Numbered from the stretch's first letter, positions 26,279 to 35,627 are shown. The stretch: 64,000 nt of DNA from DASZBR01 sp035943935 (GCA_035943935.1 DASZBR010000002.1:93237-157236); one strand, 5' to 3'. Notes: generated by a model from the letters alone, not told the origin. Made by a program: numbers and translations.

Positions 26279-28672
26279 ATGAGCATTGAACAGCATACCC
26301 CCATGATGCAGCAGTATTTGCGTATTAAAAGTGAGCATGAGGATAAATTAGTATTCTACCGCATGGGCGATTTTTATGAGTTATTTTTTGAGGATGCCAA
26401 AAAAGCCGCAAAACTATTAGATTTAACGCTTACCAAGCGCGGTCAATCGAATGGCGAGCCGATTCCGATGGCAGGAATTCCATACCACGCTGCCGAAAAT
26501 TATTTAGGCAAATTAATTAAAGCCGGCGAATCTGTTGCCATATGCGAACAAATCGGCGATCCCGCGACATCCAAAGGGCCAGTAGACAGACAAGTTGTCA
26601 GAATTATTACACCGGGTACTGTCACAGACGAGGCTTTATTAGAAGATCGCAAAGATAATTTATTAGTTGCGATTCATCGCGATCAATTACGGTTTGGATT
26701 AGCCAGTTTAGATTTATCCAGTGGCAGATTTATATTACAAGAACTCCACTCAGAAGAAGCAGTTTTAAGTGAACTGGAAAGATTAAAACCTGCTGAAATA
26801 CTGGTCCGCGAAGAAGGGGCTTATGATCCCGTATTAAAAAATAGATCGGGCATTAGAAGAAGAGGGGCATGGGAATTTAATTTTGAGACAGCCAAGCAAT
26901 TATTATTATCCCATTTTAAAACGCATGATCTTTCAGCATTTGGATGTGAAGAATTACCGTTAGGATTAATGGCCGCGGGTGCATTAATGCATTATGCGCG
27001 TGAAACACAACGCACAGCTTTGCCCCATATTAAAACATTGCGAGTAGAGCGTTCTGAAGATCACCTAATTCTTGATGCTGCAACGCGAAGAAATTTAGAG
27101 CTAGATACTAATCTTCAGGGCGGCATAGATAATACGTTATCCAGTGTCATAGACAGAACATCGACAGCAATGGGCAGTCGATTATTACGACGATGGTTAA
27201 ATCAGCCTTTAAGAGATCGAAATATCTTACAGCAACGCCAGCAAATAATTTCTGGATTTCTCGAGAATAGATCTTATGTAAATCTACAAGAATATTTAAG
27301 GGAAATTGGCGACATAGAAAGAATTCTAGCGCGCGTGGCGTTGAAATCAGCACGGCCCAGAGATTTGGTTCAATTAAGATCAGCTATTCGGGTATTGCCC
27401 TTTATCAAAAATCAACTGGCCAGTTTTAGTATTGCTCGCATTCAAAATTTGGCGAATAAAATTAATTTATTTGAGAATTTATTACAGATATTAAATATTG
27501 CTTTGATAGACAATCCGCCGATGTTAATCAGAGACGGTGGAGTTATAGCCGAAGGCTATCATGCGGAATTAGATGAATTAAGAATGCTCAGCGAGAATGC
27601 AAACCAATATTTAATTGATTTGGAAATGCGTGAACGCGAACGCACAAATATTTCCACACTTAAAGTCGGATATAACCGCATACATGGCTATTATATTGAA
27701 ATTAGCGCGGCTCAATCTAAAAATGCACCCATTGAATATCAGCGCAGACAAACTCTCAAAAACGCTGAAAGATATATCACGCCAGAATTAAAGCAATTTG
27801 AAGATAAAGTTTTAAGCGCAAAATCCAAAGCATTAACACTCGAAAAGTTTTTATATGATGATTTATTGGAAATTATTTTAAAAGATTTATCTCAGCTTCA
27901 AGATACGGCTGCAGTAATAGCAGGTATTGATGTCTCGTGTAATTTTGCAGAACGCGCAGAGACTTTACATTGGGTCTGTCCAGAATTAACGAATAATACA
28001 GAATTAAATATAGAAGCTGGCCGACATCCGGTGATTGAATTTACGCAACAAAATCCCTTCGTTCCCAACGATATTAATTTATTGCCTAATAGACGCATGT
28101 TAATTATTACGGGGCCGAATATGGGTGGTAAGTCGACTTATATGCGACAAACGGCTTTAATAACTTTATTGGCCCATATTGGATCGTTCGTTCCGGCTAA
28201 AAAAGCAGTCATAGGCAATATAGACAGAATATTTACACGCATTGGCGCGGCGGATGATTTGGCGGGTGGTCGTTCGACGTTTATGGTGGAAATGACGGAA
28301 ACGGCGAATATTCTTCATAACGCAACCGAAAATAGCTTGGTTTTGATGGATGAGATTGGTCGAGGTACTAGTACTTTTGATGGTTTGTCGTTAGCATGGT
28401 CATGCGCGCATTACTTGGCAGATAATATTAAAGCTTTCACACTATTTGCCACACACTATTTTGAATTAACAACATTGCCAGAAGAGTGTGAGGGAATTGT
28501 TAACGTCCATTTAGATGCCGTAGAACATGGCGATCACATAGTATTTTTACATGCAGTACAGGAAGGCCCGGCGAGTAAGAGTTATGGATTACAAGTCGCG
28601 CAATTAGCCGGTATACCTATTTCGGTTATTGAAAAAGCCAAAGAAAAATTAAGAACATTGGAGATGAAGTAA
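26279..28672 (+). CDS. mutS: DNA mismatch repair protein MutS
   Basis: Recognises mismatches and recruits MutL. The 797-residue protein has the mismatch-wedge motif RMGDFYELFFEDA at residue 30, the clamp and lever domains, Walker A GPNMGGKSTYMRQ and STFMVEMTE. LVLMDEIGRGTSTFDG and FATHYFELT complete the ATPase. E. coli MutS has 853 residues; this one stops after KAKEKLRTLEMK and so lacks the C-terminal tetramerisation segment. sua5 starts one base after the stop. Confidence 0.96.
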   Translation: MSIEQHTPMMQQYLRIKSEHEDKLVFYRMGDFYELFFEDAKKAAKLLDLTLTKRGQSNGEPIPMAGIPYHAAENYLGKLIKAGESVAICEQIGDPATSKGPVDRQVVRIITPGTVTDEALLEDRKDNLLVAIHRDQLRFGLASLDLSSGRFILQELHSEEAVLSELERLKPAEILVREEGAYDPVLKNRSGIRRRGAWEFNFETAKQLLLSHFKTHDLSAFGCEELPLGLMAAGALMHYARETQRTALPHIKTLRVERSEDHLILDAATRRNLELDTNLQGGIDNTLSSVIDRTSTAMGSRLLRRWLNQPLRDRNILQQRQQIISGFLENRSYVNLQEYLREIGDIERILARVALKSARPRDLVQLRSAIRVLPFIKNQLASFSIARIQNLANKINLFENLLQILNIALIDNPPMLIRDGGVIAEGYHAELDELRMLSENANQYLIDLEMRERERTNISTLKVGYNRIHGYYIEISAAQSKNAPIEYQRRQTLKNAERYITPELKQFEDKVLSAKSKALTLEKFLYDDLLEIILKDLSQLQDTAAVIAGIDVSCNFAERAETLHWVCPELTNNTELNIEAGRHPVIEFTQQNPFVPNDINLLPNRRMLIITGPNMGGKSTYMRQTALITLLAHIGSFVPAKKAVIGNIDRIFTRIGAADDLAGGRSTFMVEMTETANILHNATENSLVLMDEIGRGTSTFDGLSLAWSCAHYLADNIKAFTLFATHYFELTTLPEECEGIVNVHLDAVEHGDHIVFLHAVQEGPASKSYGLQVAQLAGIPISVIEKAKEKLRTLEMK

Positions 28673-28673
28673 T

Positions 28674-29618
28674 ATGAAAGAAATCAATAAAGCCATTCAA
28701 TTATTAAAAAAAGGCGAGTGTGTCGCAATTCCTACCGAAACGGTTTATGGCTTAGCGGCAGATGCGAATAATCCCAAGGCCATAAAAAAAATATTTGCAT
28801 TAAAAGGCCGTCCGCAAAATCATCCTCTCATATTACATATTGCTTCTGTTAAAGAATTAGCCGATTGGGTTGAAACTATTCCTGAGAATGCAAAAAAATT
28901 AATGAAATCTTTTTGGCCCGGTCCCATGACCCTGATATTTGCTGTTAAGAAAAATAAATTAAAACTTACTAATACTAAAATTATTACCGGTAATCAAAAT
29001 ACGATTGGTATACGCATGCCATCCCATCCTATAGCACGCAAATTATTGAAATTATTTAAGGGTCCGGTTGTTGCTCCTTCGGCAAATAAATTTGGTCATG
29101 TCAGTCCGACGCGTGCTGAGCATGTCAAATCTGAATTTGGAAATAAATTAAAATTAATTTTAGACGGCGGTCGATCCAGTTTAGGCATTGAATCCACGAT
29201 TATAGATATCACAGAAACGCCTGCACGATTATTGCGTCCAGGGCCATTAAGTATTCACAAAATTAAAAAACTTTCAGGTGTAACCGTAATTTCAACAAAT
29301 TCCAAAAAATCGCCGAGAGTATCGGGTAGTTTGAAATCGCATTATGCGCCTAAAACGCCCGTTATATTATTTGCTAAAAACATTAAATGCCAAAAAAATA
29401 ATATCGCTGTTATGAGTATTACGTTTAAGCCGAATAAAAATTATAAAGGGAGTGTTTTGGTTAAGATGCCTAATAATCCTGATAAATATGCACAAAAGTT
29501 ATATGCAGTATTAAGAACGTTAGATCACAAGAAACTGGATATTATATATATAGAAACACCGCCGAACAAACCCGAGTGGTTAGCCGTAAGAGATAGGTTG
29601 ATGAGAGCAGCAAAATAG
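28674..29618 (+). CDS. Threonylcarbamoyl-AMP synthase (Sua5 type)
   Basis: Makes threonylcarbamoyl-AMP from threonine, bicarbonate and ATP for t6A37 tRNA modification. The 314-residue protein has the YrdC domain (PTETVYGLAADA, ALKGRPQNHPLILHI, FWPGPMT, GIRMPSHP, PSANKFGHVSPT) and the extra C-terminal Sua5 domain after the linker SGSLKSHYAPKTPV. It is one base from mutS and likely co-transcribed. Confidence 0.92.
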   Translation: MKEINKAIQLLKKGECVAIPTETVYGLAADANNPKAIKKIFALKGRPQNHPLILHIASVKELADWVETIPENAKKLMKSFWPGPMTLIFAVKKNKLKLTNTKIITGNQNTIGIRMPSHPIARKLLKLFKGPVVAPSANKFGHVSPTRAEHVKSEFGNKLKLILDGGRSSLGIESTIIDITETPARLLRPGPLSIHKIKKLSGVTVISTNSKKSPRVSGSLKSHYAPKTPVILFAKNIKCQKNNIAVMSITFKPNKNYKGSVLVKMPNNPDKYAQKLYAVLRTLDHKKLDIIYIETPPNKPEWLAVRDRLMRAAK

Positions 29619-29650
29619 TTTTTTAAAACATTCTTCGAAGGAGAATATAC

Positions 29651-31294
29651 ATGTTAGATAATCTTGGCGGTTCAATCGCTTCTGTAAATCAAACCAACAC
29701 AACTGTAAATGGCATTAATGGCGCTGCTGTTAATCGCGATACTATGGGAACGGCTGCACATAATATTGGTCGTGGTTTAAGTAAAGCAGTCAGTAAAGGG
29801 GCATCAAAAGTAAAGCATCATGTCACCGGACCTTCCAAAGCTGTAAGTGATGCACAACGTGGACGCAGCATACATAAAAAAGCATTAGATGAGGGTCTTT
29901 CAAATACACACTTAAAAGATCCTGCCGCAATTATAAAACTTATTAATCAACACTTAGGGGCGTTGTTAGAATTGCTTGCTGGAAACCCCGAGGATATCGC
30001 TGAAGCAAAAAGAAAATGCTATGACACGCTCGCTCGAAAATGTGGCAGTAATACAAAAAAATTAGAATTAATTATTGCTGAAGTGGCTGAATTACAGCAA
30101 GTACATAGATTACATAAAATCAATCAAGAAAAAGACGCCTTTAAAAAAGCGTATGACAGAGTGAGTGTGCTTCACGAAAAATTGGCTACGGTGAATCCTC
30201 ACGATGAAACATTGTATGGTGATTGGGATAAATTCGATCCTAAAGTATTTAAACGAGTGGCGAAATTACGTGCGGGATTGCAGGATTATTTAGGTGAAAT
30301 GAAAAAACACGCTGAATTGTCCGGTAATACAGATAAACAAGAATTAGCAGAAAAATTAGATGCTGCAGCGCAAAATGTTTTAGCGCGATTTGCACATGTT
30401 CCTACCGCTGAAGCTTTAGCGAAAGAAGGCATTCAAATTCCTGCAAAACCCATGTCGTTTGAAAAAGCGCAGAAAGTTGCAGAACTTTATAAACATATGG
30501 CTGAGACGCCTAAAGCAGAAAGAACAACATTTTTACTGCATTTTGCATCACTCGGTTTTCTTTCTGCGTCACTGGATTTAAGTCAGGCATTAATTCGTGG
30601 TGATGGAGGAATGTTTGATGTTCCGCATGATGATGCGAAAGCGCGTTTTATTTTGAAACAAGCTGAAAAACAAGCAGTCACCCCACAAGAAAAAATGCGT
30701 GTAGCTGAAAGAATTAAATATGCACCGCAACCAGGATGGATATCATGGTTGCATAATACGTATAAGGACTATGTGGTTCTTCCCAGACAAAAATTTCTTG
30801 GAAGTTTCTTTGGTAGCAGTACTGCATCAAGAAAAGAACTCGCTGATACTTTTAAAAGATCTATGGCAGATTTTCTGGAAAAAGCAGATTCGAGCGATAG
30901 GGATATCGTTTTTGCGATTGAGCAGATGCAAAAACTTCCCAGTGATGTCGTCAGCATTCCTCATGTCATGGAAGTTTTCCATCATCTTTTGATGAGAATT
31001 AATTCGGGTACGATATCACAACAAGTCCAATTTGGCCTGAAGCAACTTAATTTCAAGGATTTCTATGAAAACTATAAGCCCAAGATGGATAAGCGATTGG
31101 AATTGTTTAAGGGTTTAATTGCATTTGTGGAATCGACCGGAACTGGTAGGGTGAATGGGGTTGATGTGCCGCGAATCCTCCAGCAGGGTAAAGATGCTCT
31201 TCAACCAGTGGAAGAATTTCATCGAAATGTTGCGAATGCGGCGGCGAAAGCGGGTTATCAACCACCGCAGAAACGTGCGCGTCAGGAGTTGTAG
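29651..31294 (+). CDS. Large unknown helical protein, possible effector
   Basis: A 547-residue soluble protein after GAAGGAG, 32 bases downstream of sua5. The N-terminus is small-residue rich (GGSIASVNQTNTTVNGING), followed by basic SKAVSKGASKVKHH and long charged helices (residues 70-260 and 330-480). The C-terminus is QPPQKRARQEL, with a short basic cluster resembling a nuclear localisation signal. No family is recognised and no PmrA-like box is present. Size, composition and position at the edge of an accessory region suggest a secreted effector, at low certainty. Confidence 0.7.
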   Translation: MLDNLGGSIASVNQTNTTVNGINGAAVNRDTMGTAAHNIGRGLSKAVSKGASKVKHHVTGPSKAVSDAQRGRSIHKKALDEGLSNTHLKDPAAIIKLINQHLGALLELLAGNPEDIAEAKRKCYDTLARKCGSNTKKLELIIAEVAELQQVHRLHKINQEKDAFKKAYDRVSVLHEKLATVNPHDETLYGDWDKFDPKVFKRVAKLRAGLQDYLGEMKKHAELSGNTDKQELAEKLDAAAQNVLARFAHVPTAEALAKEGIQIPAKPMSFEKAQKVAELYKHMAETPKAERTTFLLHFASLGFLSASLDLSQALIRGDGGMFDVPHDDAKARFILKQAEKQAVTPQEKMRVAERIKYAPQPGWISWLHNTYKDYVVLPRQKFLGSFFGSSTASRKELADTFKRSMADFLEKADSSDRDIVFAIEQMQKLPSDVVSIPHVMEVFHHLLMRINSGTISQQVQFGLKQLNFKDFYENYKPKMDKRLELFKGLIAFVESTGTGRVNGVDVPRILQQGKDALQPVEEFHRNVANAAAKAGYQPPQKRARQEL

Positions 31295-31355
31295 TAGTAA
31301 GAGAATAAAGTTACGCGTGCGGCGTCGTAGTTTGGAATTATTTTTTTTAAAATAG

Positions 31356-31384
31356 TTGACGGTAATTCAGTCTTCTATTAGATT
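31356..31384 (+). promoter_or_regulatory. Predicted promoter of the Abi-family gene
   Basis: TTGACG (31356-31361), 17 bases, TAGATT (31379-31384). It lies in the 162-base gap before the Abi-type gene and gives that gene its own sigma-70 promoter. Confidence 0.5.
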
Positions 31385-31456
31385 ATGCGCAGCATGACCT
31401 GCTCCTCTGCATCGAAAGATATACGGGTGGGTCCTCTTTTTCTATAGGACGTAATG

Positions 31457-32422
31457 ATGTCAATTTATAATAAACCGTATCTCACATTTGAGCAGCAGCT
31501 CGATCTCTTAAAATCACGAGGTTTAGAAATACCCAGTGATTCTTATGCTTTAAAATATCTTTCGCGACTGGGTTATTACCGATTAAGTGGTTATTGGTAT
31601 CCTTTTCGAAAATTATCTTCGACTCTATTAACGCTATCAGAAAGACGAGAAGATGAGTTTGTCGTGGGCGCTCAATTTTGTGATGCCGTTGAATTATATG
31701 TCTTTGATAAAAAATTACGGTTAATTATTTTGGATGCTATTGAACGGATTGAGGTTGCGATAAGAGTTGATATTGCTTATGTTTTGGGCAAAAAAGATCC
31801 CTTTGCTCATATTAATCCCGCGTTGCTTCATGGGAGTTTTACTAAGGTCGTTGATCCGAAAACAGGTGTAACGCGATTTCATGATTGGTTAATAAAGCAG
31901 GAGTATTTGCTTTATCGTTCTAAGGAAGATTTTGTGCAACATTATCAAAAGAAATATGGGTTGCCATTGCCGATTTGGGTTGTCATCGAGCTTTGGGATT
32001 TTGGTATGTTATCTGTTTTTTATCAAGGCATGACCATTAAAGATAAAAAAATCATTGCGGATAAATATAAAATACCAAACTGGCAAATTATGCAAAGTTG
32101 GTTACGATGTTTAAATTATGTTCGTAATACTGCAGCCCATCACAGTAGATTATGGAATAGAAAGTTAGTGATTCGACCAAAGTTGGATAAACTAGGTGAA
32201 ATGCCTGGGTTCGATCATCTCGTTGGCAATGTTGATATGATTACTCGAGTTTATGCTGCCCTATGTGTGCTAATACATTTTATGGACAATGTTTATTTAA
32301 ATTCTTCTTGGAAAAAGAGATTAAAAAATTTGATTGATCAGTTTCCCCAGAAAACCACTGTGAATATTCACAATATGGGATTTCCAAAAAATTGGTATCA
32401 TCAAAAACTGTGGTCAATATAG
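31457..32422 (+). CDS. Abi_2 (AbiD/AbiF-like) family protein
   Basis: A 321-residue protein of the Abi_2 family, whose members cause abortive infection in phage-attacked bacteria. The N-terminus has YNKPYLTFEQQLDLLKSRGL and YLSRLGYYRLSGYWYPF. The centre has FDKKLRLIILDAIERIEVAIR. The C-terminal RNTAAHHSRLWNR carries the RxxxxH motif of HEPN RNases, so RNA cleavage is the likely activity. ATG 31457 is 7 bases after AGGA; ATG 31454 is an alternative. No partner gene is obvious; it may act alone. Defence is inferred from the family. Confidence 0.88.
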   Translation: MSIYNKPYLTFEQQLDLLKSRGLEIPSDSYALKYLSRLGYYRLSGYWYPFRKLSSTLLTLSERREDEFVVGAQFCDAVELYVFDKKLRLIILDAIERIEVAIRVDIAYVLGKKDPFAHINPALLHGSFTKVVDPKTGVTRFHDWLIKQEYLLYRSKEDFVQHYQKKYGLPLPIWVVIELWDFGMLSVFYQGMTIKDKKIIADKYKIPNWQIMQSWLRCLNYVRNTAAHHSRLWNRKLVIRPKLDKLGEMPGFDHLVGNVDMITRVYAALCVLIHFMDNVYLNSSWKKRLKNLIDQFPQKTTVNIHNMGFPKNWYHQKLWSI

Positions 32423-32512
32423 AATGCCCAGTTTGCAGCATCTCAGGAGGTATAATTTTTTACGAGTGAGGTCATATTATCTCACTTCCACAATAATCAA
32501 AGGAAACACATC

Positions 32513-33397
32513 ATGTCTCATGAAAATGTTGCATTGGTTGATCGCGATCCACCTGTTGCCTGGTGGAAAAAAGCCCTGATACTTTATCTGATTACGGTTG
32601 GTTCTGCTGTTGCAGCGATACAGCGACAACAAAATTACTCTCACTCTCATCCCGCACTTCCTCCGACATCTGAAGTTGATCTTCATTTTGGGACCATAAA
32701 AAATCTGTTGTTGCCCTTTGATCAATATCTTAGAACAGGCGATTTTGATAAATTAAATATGACGTTATATGGCGAACATAAACCCAAAATAGATCAGATC
32801 CTCAATAAAATTATAGCAATAGAAGGAACGTCAGAGGATATTGAAAAATTTAAACAATTACCGGATTTAACCAAATTACAAAAATTAGGTTTTCAAATTC
32901 CACCAACACAAACGGGTAAACGATACCGAGATAAGCCTGTGCTTAAAGTGGGTAATGCGATTCAGAAACAATCCTATGAACTTATTGCGCTGAGATTACG
33001 TGCCTCACAAGGATGTGTGTATTCGTCGTTGAAATTAGCTGAAGATAAAGGCGATGATGGATTGAATATTGCGATGGCGAATCAAGCACGAGCGCAAGCG
33101 ACAAAAAAAGAAAAAGCGTTTGTAGAAGCTGAACTAAATAAGCTATTTAAAAAAAGTAATACGGAGGCTACTTTTAAGAGTAGTTCTACTTTTAATTATG
33201 GTTATCTCATAAGCATGGTTGCTGGACTTTTTATGGCAATAGCCGCGTATTTTTATTTCAGAATGCCAACGCCAGTCAAAAAACCGCGTATTTCATTGCC
33301 CGTGCAAACCAAGCCCGCAAAAGCCCCGCAAGCTAAAATGGCGAAGGGAGATGTGGTGAGGGAGGAGAGGCGGGAGGTTCGGTACAAACCGGGTTGA
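32513..33397 (+). CDS. Unknown two-TM protein with IS-altered C-terminus
   Basis: A 294-residue protein with membrane helices at about residues 20-38 (ALILYLITVGSAVAAIQ) and 235-257 (YGYLISMVAGLFMAIAAYFYF). Between them is a helical charged domain, and a basic proline-containing tail follows. The family is unknown. An IS481 element sits in the last codons: the gene now ends RYKPG-stop, and removing the element with one GTACAAA copy restores RYKGG-stop. The insertion therefore changes only the penultimate residue. Imperfect inverted arms AGTGAG/CTCACT at 32465-32486 lie just upstream. Confidence 0.7.
   Translation: MSHENVALVDRDPPVAWWKKALILYLITVGSAVAAIQRQQNYSHSHPALPPTSEVDLHFGTIKNLLLPFDQYLRTGDFDKLNMTLYGEHKPKIDQILNKIIAIEGTSEDIEKFKQLPDLTKLQKLGFQIPPTQTGKRYRDKPVLKVGNAIQKQSYELIALRLRASQGCVYSSLKLAEDKGDDGLNIAMANQARAQATKKEKAFVEAELNKLFKKSNTEATFKSSSTFNYGYLISMVAGLFMAIAAYFYFRMPTPVKKPRISLPVQTKPAKAPQAKMAKGDVVREERREVRYKPG
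33382..33388 (+). repeat. Left target-site duplication of the IS element
   Basis: GTACAAA here and again at 34670-34676 flank the element directly. Because AAA could also belong to the element end (AAACCGGG), the true duplication is 4 to 7 bases. Confidence 0.65.
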
Positions 33398-33460
33398 TAG
33401 GTAACACTCTAAACCGGGATCATCGGTAACACTTTTAGCTAGAAAAGCGAGGTGTTACTC

Positions 33461-34612
33461 ATGGGATGGAAGAAAACGAATGCGCGAGAAGAAAAATTAA
33501 AATTTATAGGTGATTGGCTGAAGAAAGAATCTTCATTTTCTGATCTTTGTGAGCGTTACGAGATAAGCCGAAAAACGGGGTATAAATTAACATCCCGCTA
33601 CGAAGCTTGGGGAGAAGTAGCTTTTGATGAATTATCAAGAATAAGACATCTCCATCCGAATGAAACAGCAAGAGAAATAAAAGCAAAATTAATAGAAATT
33701 AAATACCGTTACCCAACCTGGGGACCAGGAAAAATACTGGATTGGTTGAAAATAAACGAACCAAAAACAAAGTGGCCATCAGCGAGTACATCTGGAGAAA
33801 TTTTAAAGAGACATGGGCTTGTTAAGCCAAGAAAATATCGTGATCGAGCAGCAAGATTTAGTGAACCCTTTTCAAATTGTGAACATCCAAACGATGTTTG
33901 GAGCGCAGATTTTAAAGGGCAGTTTCGATTAGGGAACGACCGATATTGTTATCCATTAACGGTCACAGATAATTACAGTCGTTATTTATTAGAATGTGAG
34001 GGTTTGTTAAGCCCGAATACAGAAAATGTCATAAAACGCTTTAAAAAAGTGTTTTATGAGTATGGATTGCCTAAGGCGATAAAAACAGATAATGGGCAAC
34101 CGTTTGCGGGAATGGGTATTGGTGGATTAACGCGATTATCGATTTGGTGGTTAAAACTTGGAATAATGCCAGAACGTATAAAGCCAGGACATCCAGAACA
34201 AAACGGGCGCCACGAAAGAATGCATCGCACATTAAAAGAAGCAACAATAGCGCCAGCGAAAAGCAGTTTAAAATTACAACAAAGAAGTTTTGATAGATTT
34301 AAACAAGAATATAATAACGAGCGTCCTCACGCAGGAATTGATAGAAAAAGACCATGGGATATTTACAAAAAATCAGCAAGGGTTTTGCCAGATAAATTGC
34401 CAGAAATAAATTATGCAGATCATTTTGAAGTAAGGCGTGTAAGATCGAATGGTGAAATTAAGTTGCAAGGCAAAAAATACTTTGTATCAGAATTGTTGTA
34501 TGGAGAGCCGATAGGCTTAGAACCGATAGATGATGGCAAAGTACTTGTGTACTTTGCCAAACTAAAACTGGGTCTAATAGATATCAGAGAAGATAAAATT
34601 ATTAGACCCTAA
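33461..34612 (+). CDS. IS481-family transposase
   Basis: A 383-residue DDE transposase. The N-terminal helix-turn-helix has FSDLCERYEISRKTGYKLTSRY; the rve core has the three acidic residues in VWSADFKGQF, IKTDNGQPF and GHPEQNGRHERMHRTLKE. A C-terminal small domain follows the NERPHAGIDRKRPWD motif. ATG 33461 is preceded by GCGAGG. No frameshift or stop is seen, so it should be active. Confidence 0.93.
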   Translation: MGWKKTNAREEKLKFIGDWLKKESSFSDLCERYEISRKTGYKLTSRYEAWGEVAFDELSRIRHLHPNETAREIKAKLIEIKYRYPTWGPGKILDWLKINEPKTKWPSASTSGEILKRHGLVKPRKYRDRAARFSEPFSNCEHPNDVWSADFKGQFRLGNDRYCYPLTVTDNYSRYLLECEGLLSPNTENVIKRFKKVFYEYGLPKAIKTDNGQPFAGMGIGGLTRLSIWWLKLGIMPERIKPGHPEQNGRHERMHRTLKEATIAPAKSSLKLQQRSFDRFKQEYNNERPHAGIDRKRPWDIYKKSARVLPDKLPEINYADHFEVRRVRSNGEIKLQGKKYFVSELLYGEPIGLEPIDDGKVLVYFAKLKLGLIDIREDKIIRP

Positions 34613-34614
34613 AC

Positions 34615-34669
34615 AGCTAAAAAGTGTTACCGATGATCCCGGTTTAATCTGTTACCTATGATCCGGGTC
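34615..34669 (-). repeat. Right inverted end of the IS481 element
   Basis: The reverse complement reads GACCCGGATCATAGGTAACA, a short AT link, then AAACCGGGATCATCGG and the shared inner part. It begins two bases after the transposase stop. Compare the left end at 33389-33440. Confidence 0.8.
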
Positions 34670-34676
34670 GTACAAA
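34670..34676 (+). repeat. Right target-site duplication of the IS element
   Basis: Second GTACAAA copy. It is followed by GGGGGGTGA, which would continue the reading frame of the gene at 32513 to its original stop. Confidence 0.65.
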
Positions 34677-34708
34677 GGGGGGTGAGGTTGTAAAAAGAGA
34701 GATTGACC

Positions 34709-35572
34709 TCATCCCTTCAACACCTCCCCCCAACACGACAAAAGCTTCATCAAGGTTATTTCAGTATCTTTCGGAATCATCAGTTTTTGATCAATATCTT
34801 GTAAGGAAGCTGTTTCAGGCTCTAACAGCAAAATCACTTCACACGGCGCATGCGGACCATTCATAAATAAAAGAGACTGATCAGACCAATACACTTTCCA
34901 GTGTCTATATCGATGCCCTAAAACAGATTCCAATAATTGCAGCCAAAAGATTACTGTCGGAATAAATAAATTTTCATTACACGGTAACGGTAATTTTAAG
35001 CTCTTAGACTCTCCCTGTATAAGCGCTTTTATTTTTTGAGTGACCACATTCAGCCATATTTCCAGGGGAATTTCTGTAGGAATCGCCTCCCAAAATTCGT
35101 GCAGCTTAATTTGACTTAACGACTGAATAATTTCTTCCAACATACTGCGACGCGAAAGCTTGTGATTCACCCATCGAATATCTTCAATATTTTTATAAAT
35201 TTCAGGTAACGTTTTATTAGAACCTAATTGCTTGATTAAACGCTGCATGGCAAAAAAAGTCTCGCGATACACCCACGGAATAAAACTCACAAACTCTCTG
35301 GCGAGGGGATGTTCCAATACGCGCAGCATGCCAAAATCGCGAGTAATCACGCCAATCATCGGTTCTTGTGATTCCGTTTCAGATGCGCTCAAAAAATGGA
35401 TAGGCGAAAATTGTTTGGGGGAACTTGCGTAAAATTCTTGCAAGAAAAGTTCGAATTCTGCACCTGCGCCCAGTGAAACGTGATAGCGCAAATCATGACC
35501 GAGTGCGGCAATTAAATCATTGTGATATGACCAACTGTAGGGGTCACGGTTTTTGCGGATAAAATTCATCAT
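34709..35572 (-). CDS. Unknown protein at the end of the T6SS operon (possibly TagF-like)
   Basis: A 287-residue soluble protein starting MMNFIRKNRDPYSWSYHND, 55 bases after tssM. ATG 35572 or 35569 follows TAGGAA. It contains EPMIGVITRDFGMLRVLEHP, faintly like the surface of TagF/ImpM proteins that often follow tssM, and a helical C-terminal half. I cannot confirm TagF from the sequence. Position makes a type VI secretion accessory role likely. The IS481 element lies 33 bases beyond its 3' end. Confidence 0.65.
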   Translation of the reverse strand: MMNFIRKNRDPYSWSYHNDLIAALGHDLRYHVSLGAGAEFELFLQEFYASSPKQFSPIHFLSASETESQEPMIGVITRDFGMLRVLEHPLAREFVSFIPWVYRETFFAMQRLIKQLGSNKTLPEIYKNIEDIRWVNHKLSRRSMLEEIIQSLSQIKLHEFWEAIPTEIPLEIWLNVVTQKIKALIQGESKSLKLPLPCNENLFIPTVIFWLQLLESVLGHRYRHWKVYWSDQSLLFMNGPHAPCEVILLLEPETASLQDIDQKLMIPKDTEITLMKLLSCWGEVLKG

Positions 35573-35627
35573 AAGTCTATTCCTATTATTAAAAACAACC
35601 TCACCCGGGCGGGCTAATATCCCTCCC

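Larger units (their letters stand above)
33389..34669 (+). mobile_element. IS481-family insertion sequence, intact
   Basis: A complete element of about 1281 bases with one transposase gene, inverted ends of about 52-55 bases and a GTACAAA direct repeat on each side. Left end (33389-33440) and right end (34615-34669) share AAACCGGGATCATCGGTAACACTTTTAGCT almost without change; the outer 20 bases match less well. Each end contains two direct copies of a roughly 25-base unit (AACCGGGxTxATxGGTAACA). Intact gene, ends and duplication suggest recent movement. Confidence 0.88.

Noticed and set aside
32465..32486. AGTGAG/CTCACT arms before the two-TM gene as a firm operator
   Set aside because: Six-base arms with a ten-base centre are too short to separate from chance in AT-rich DNA.
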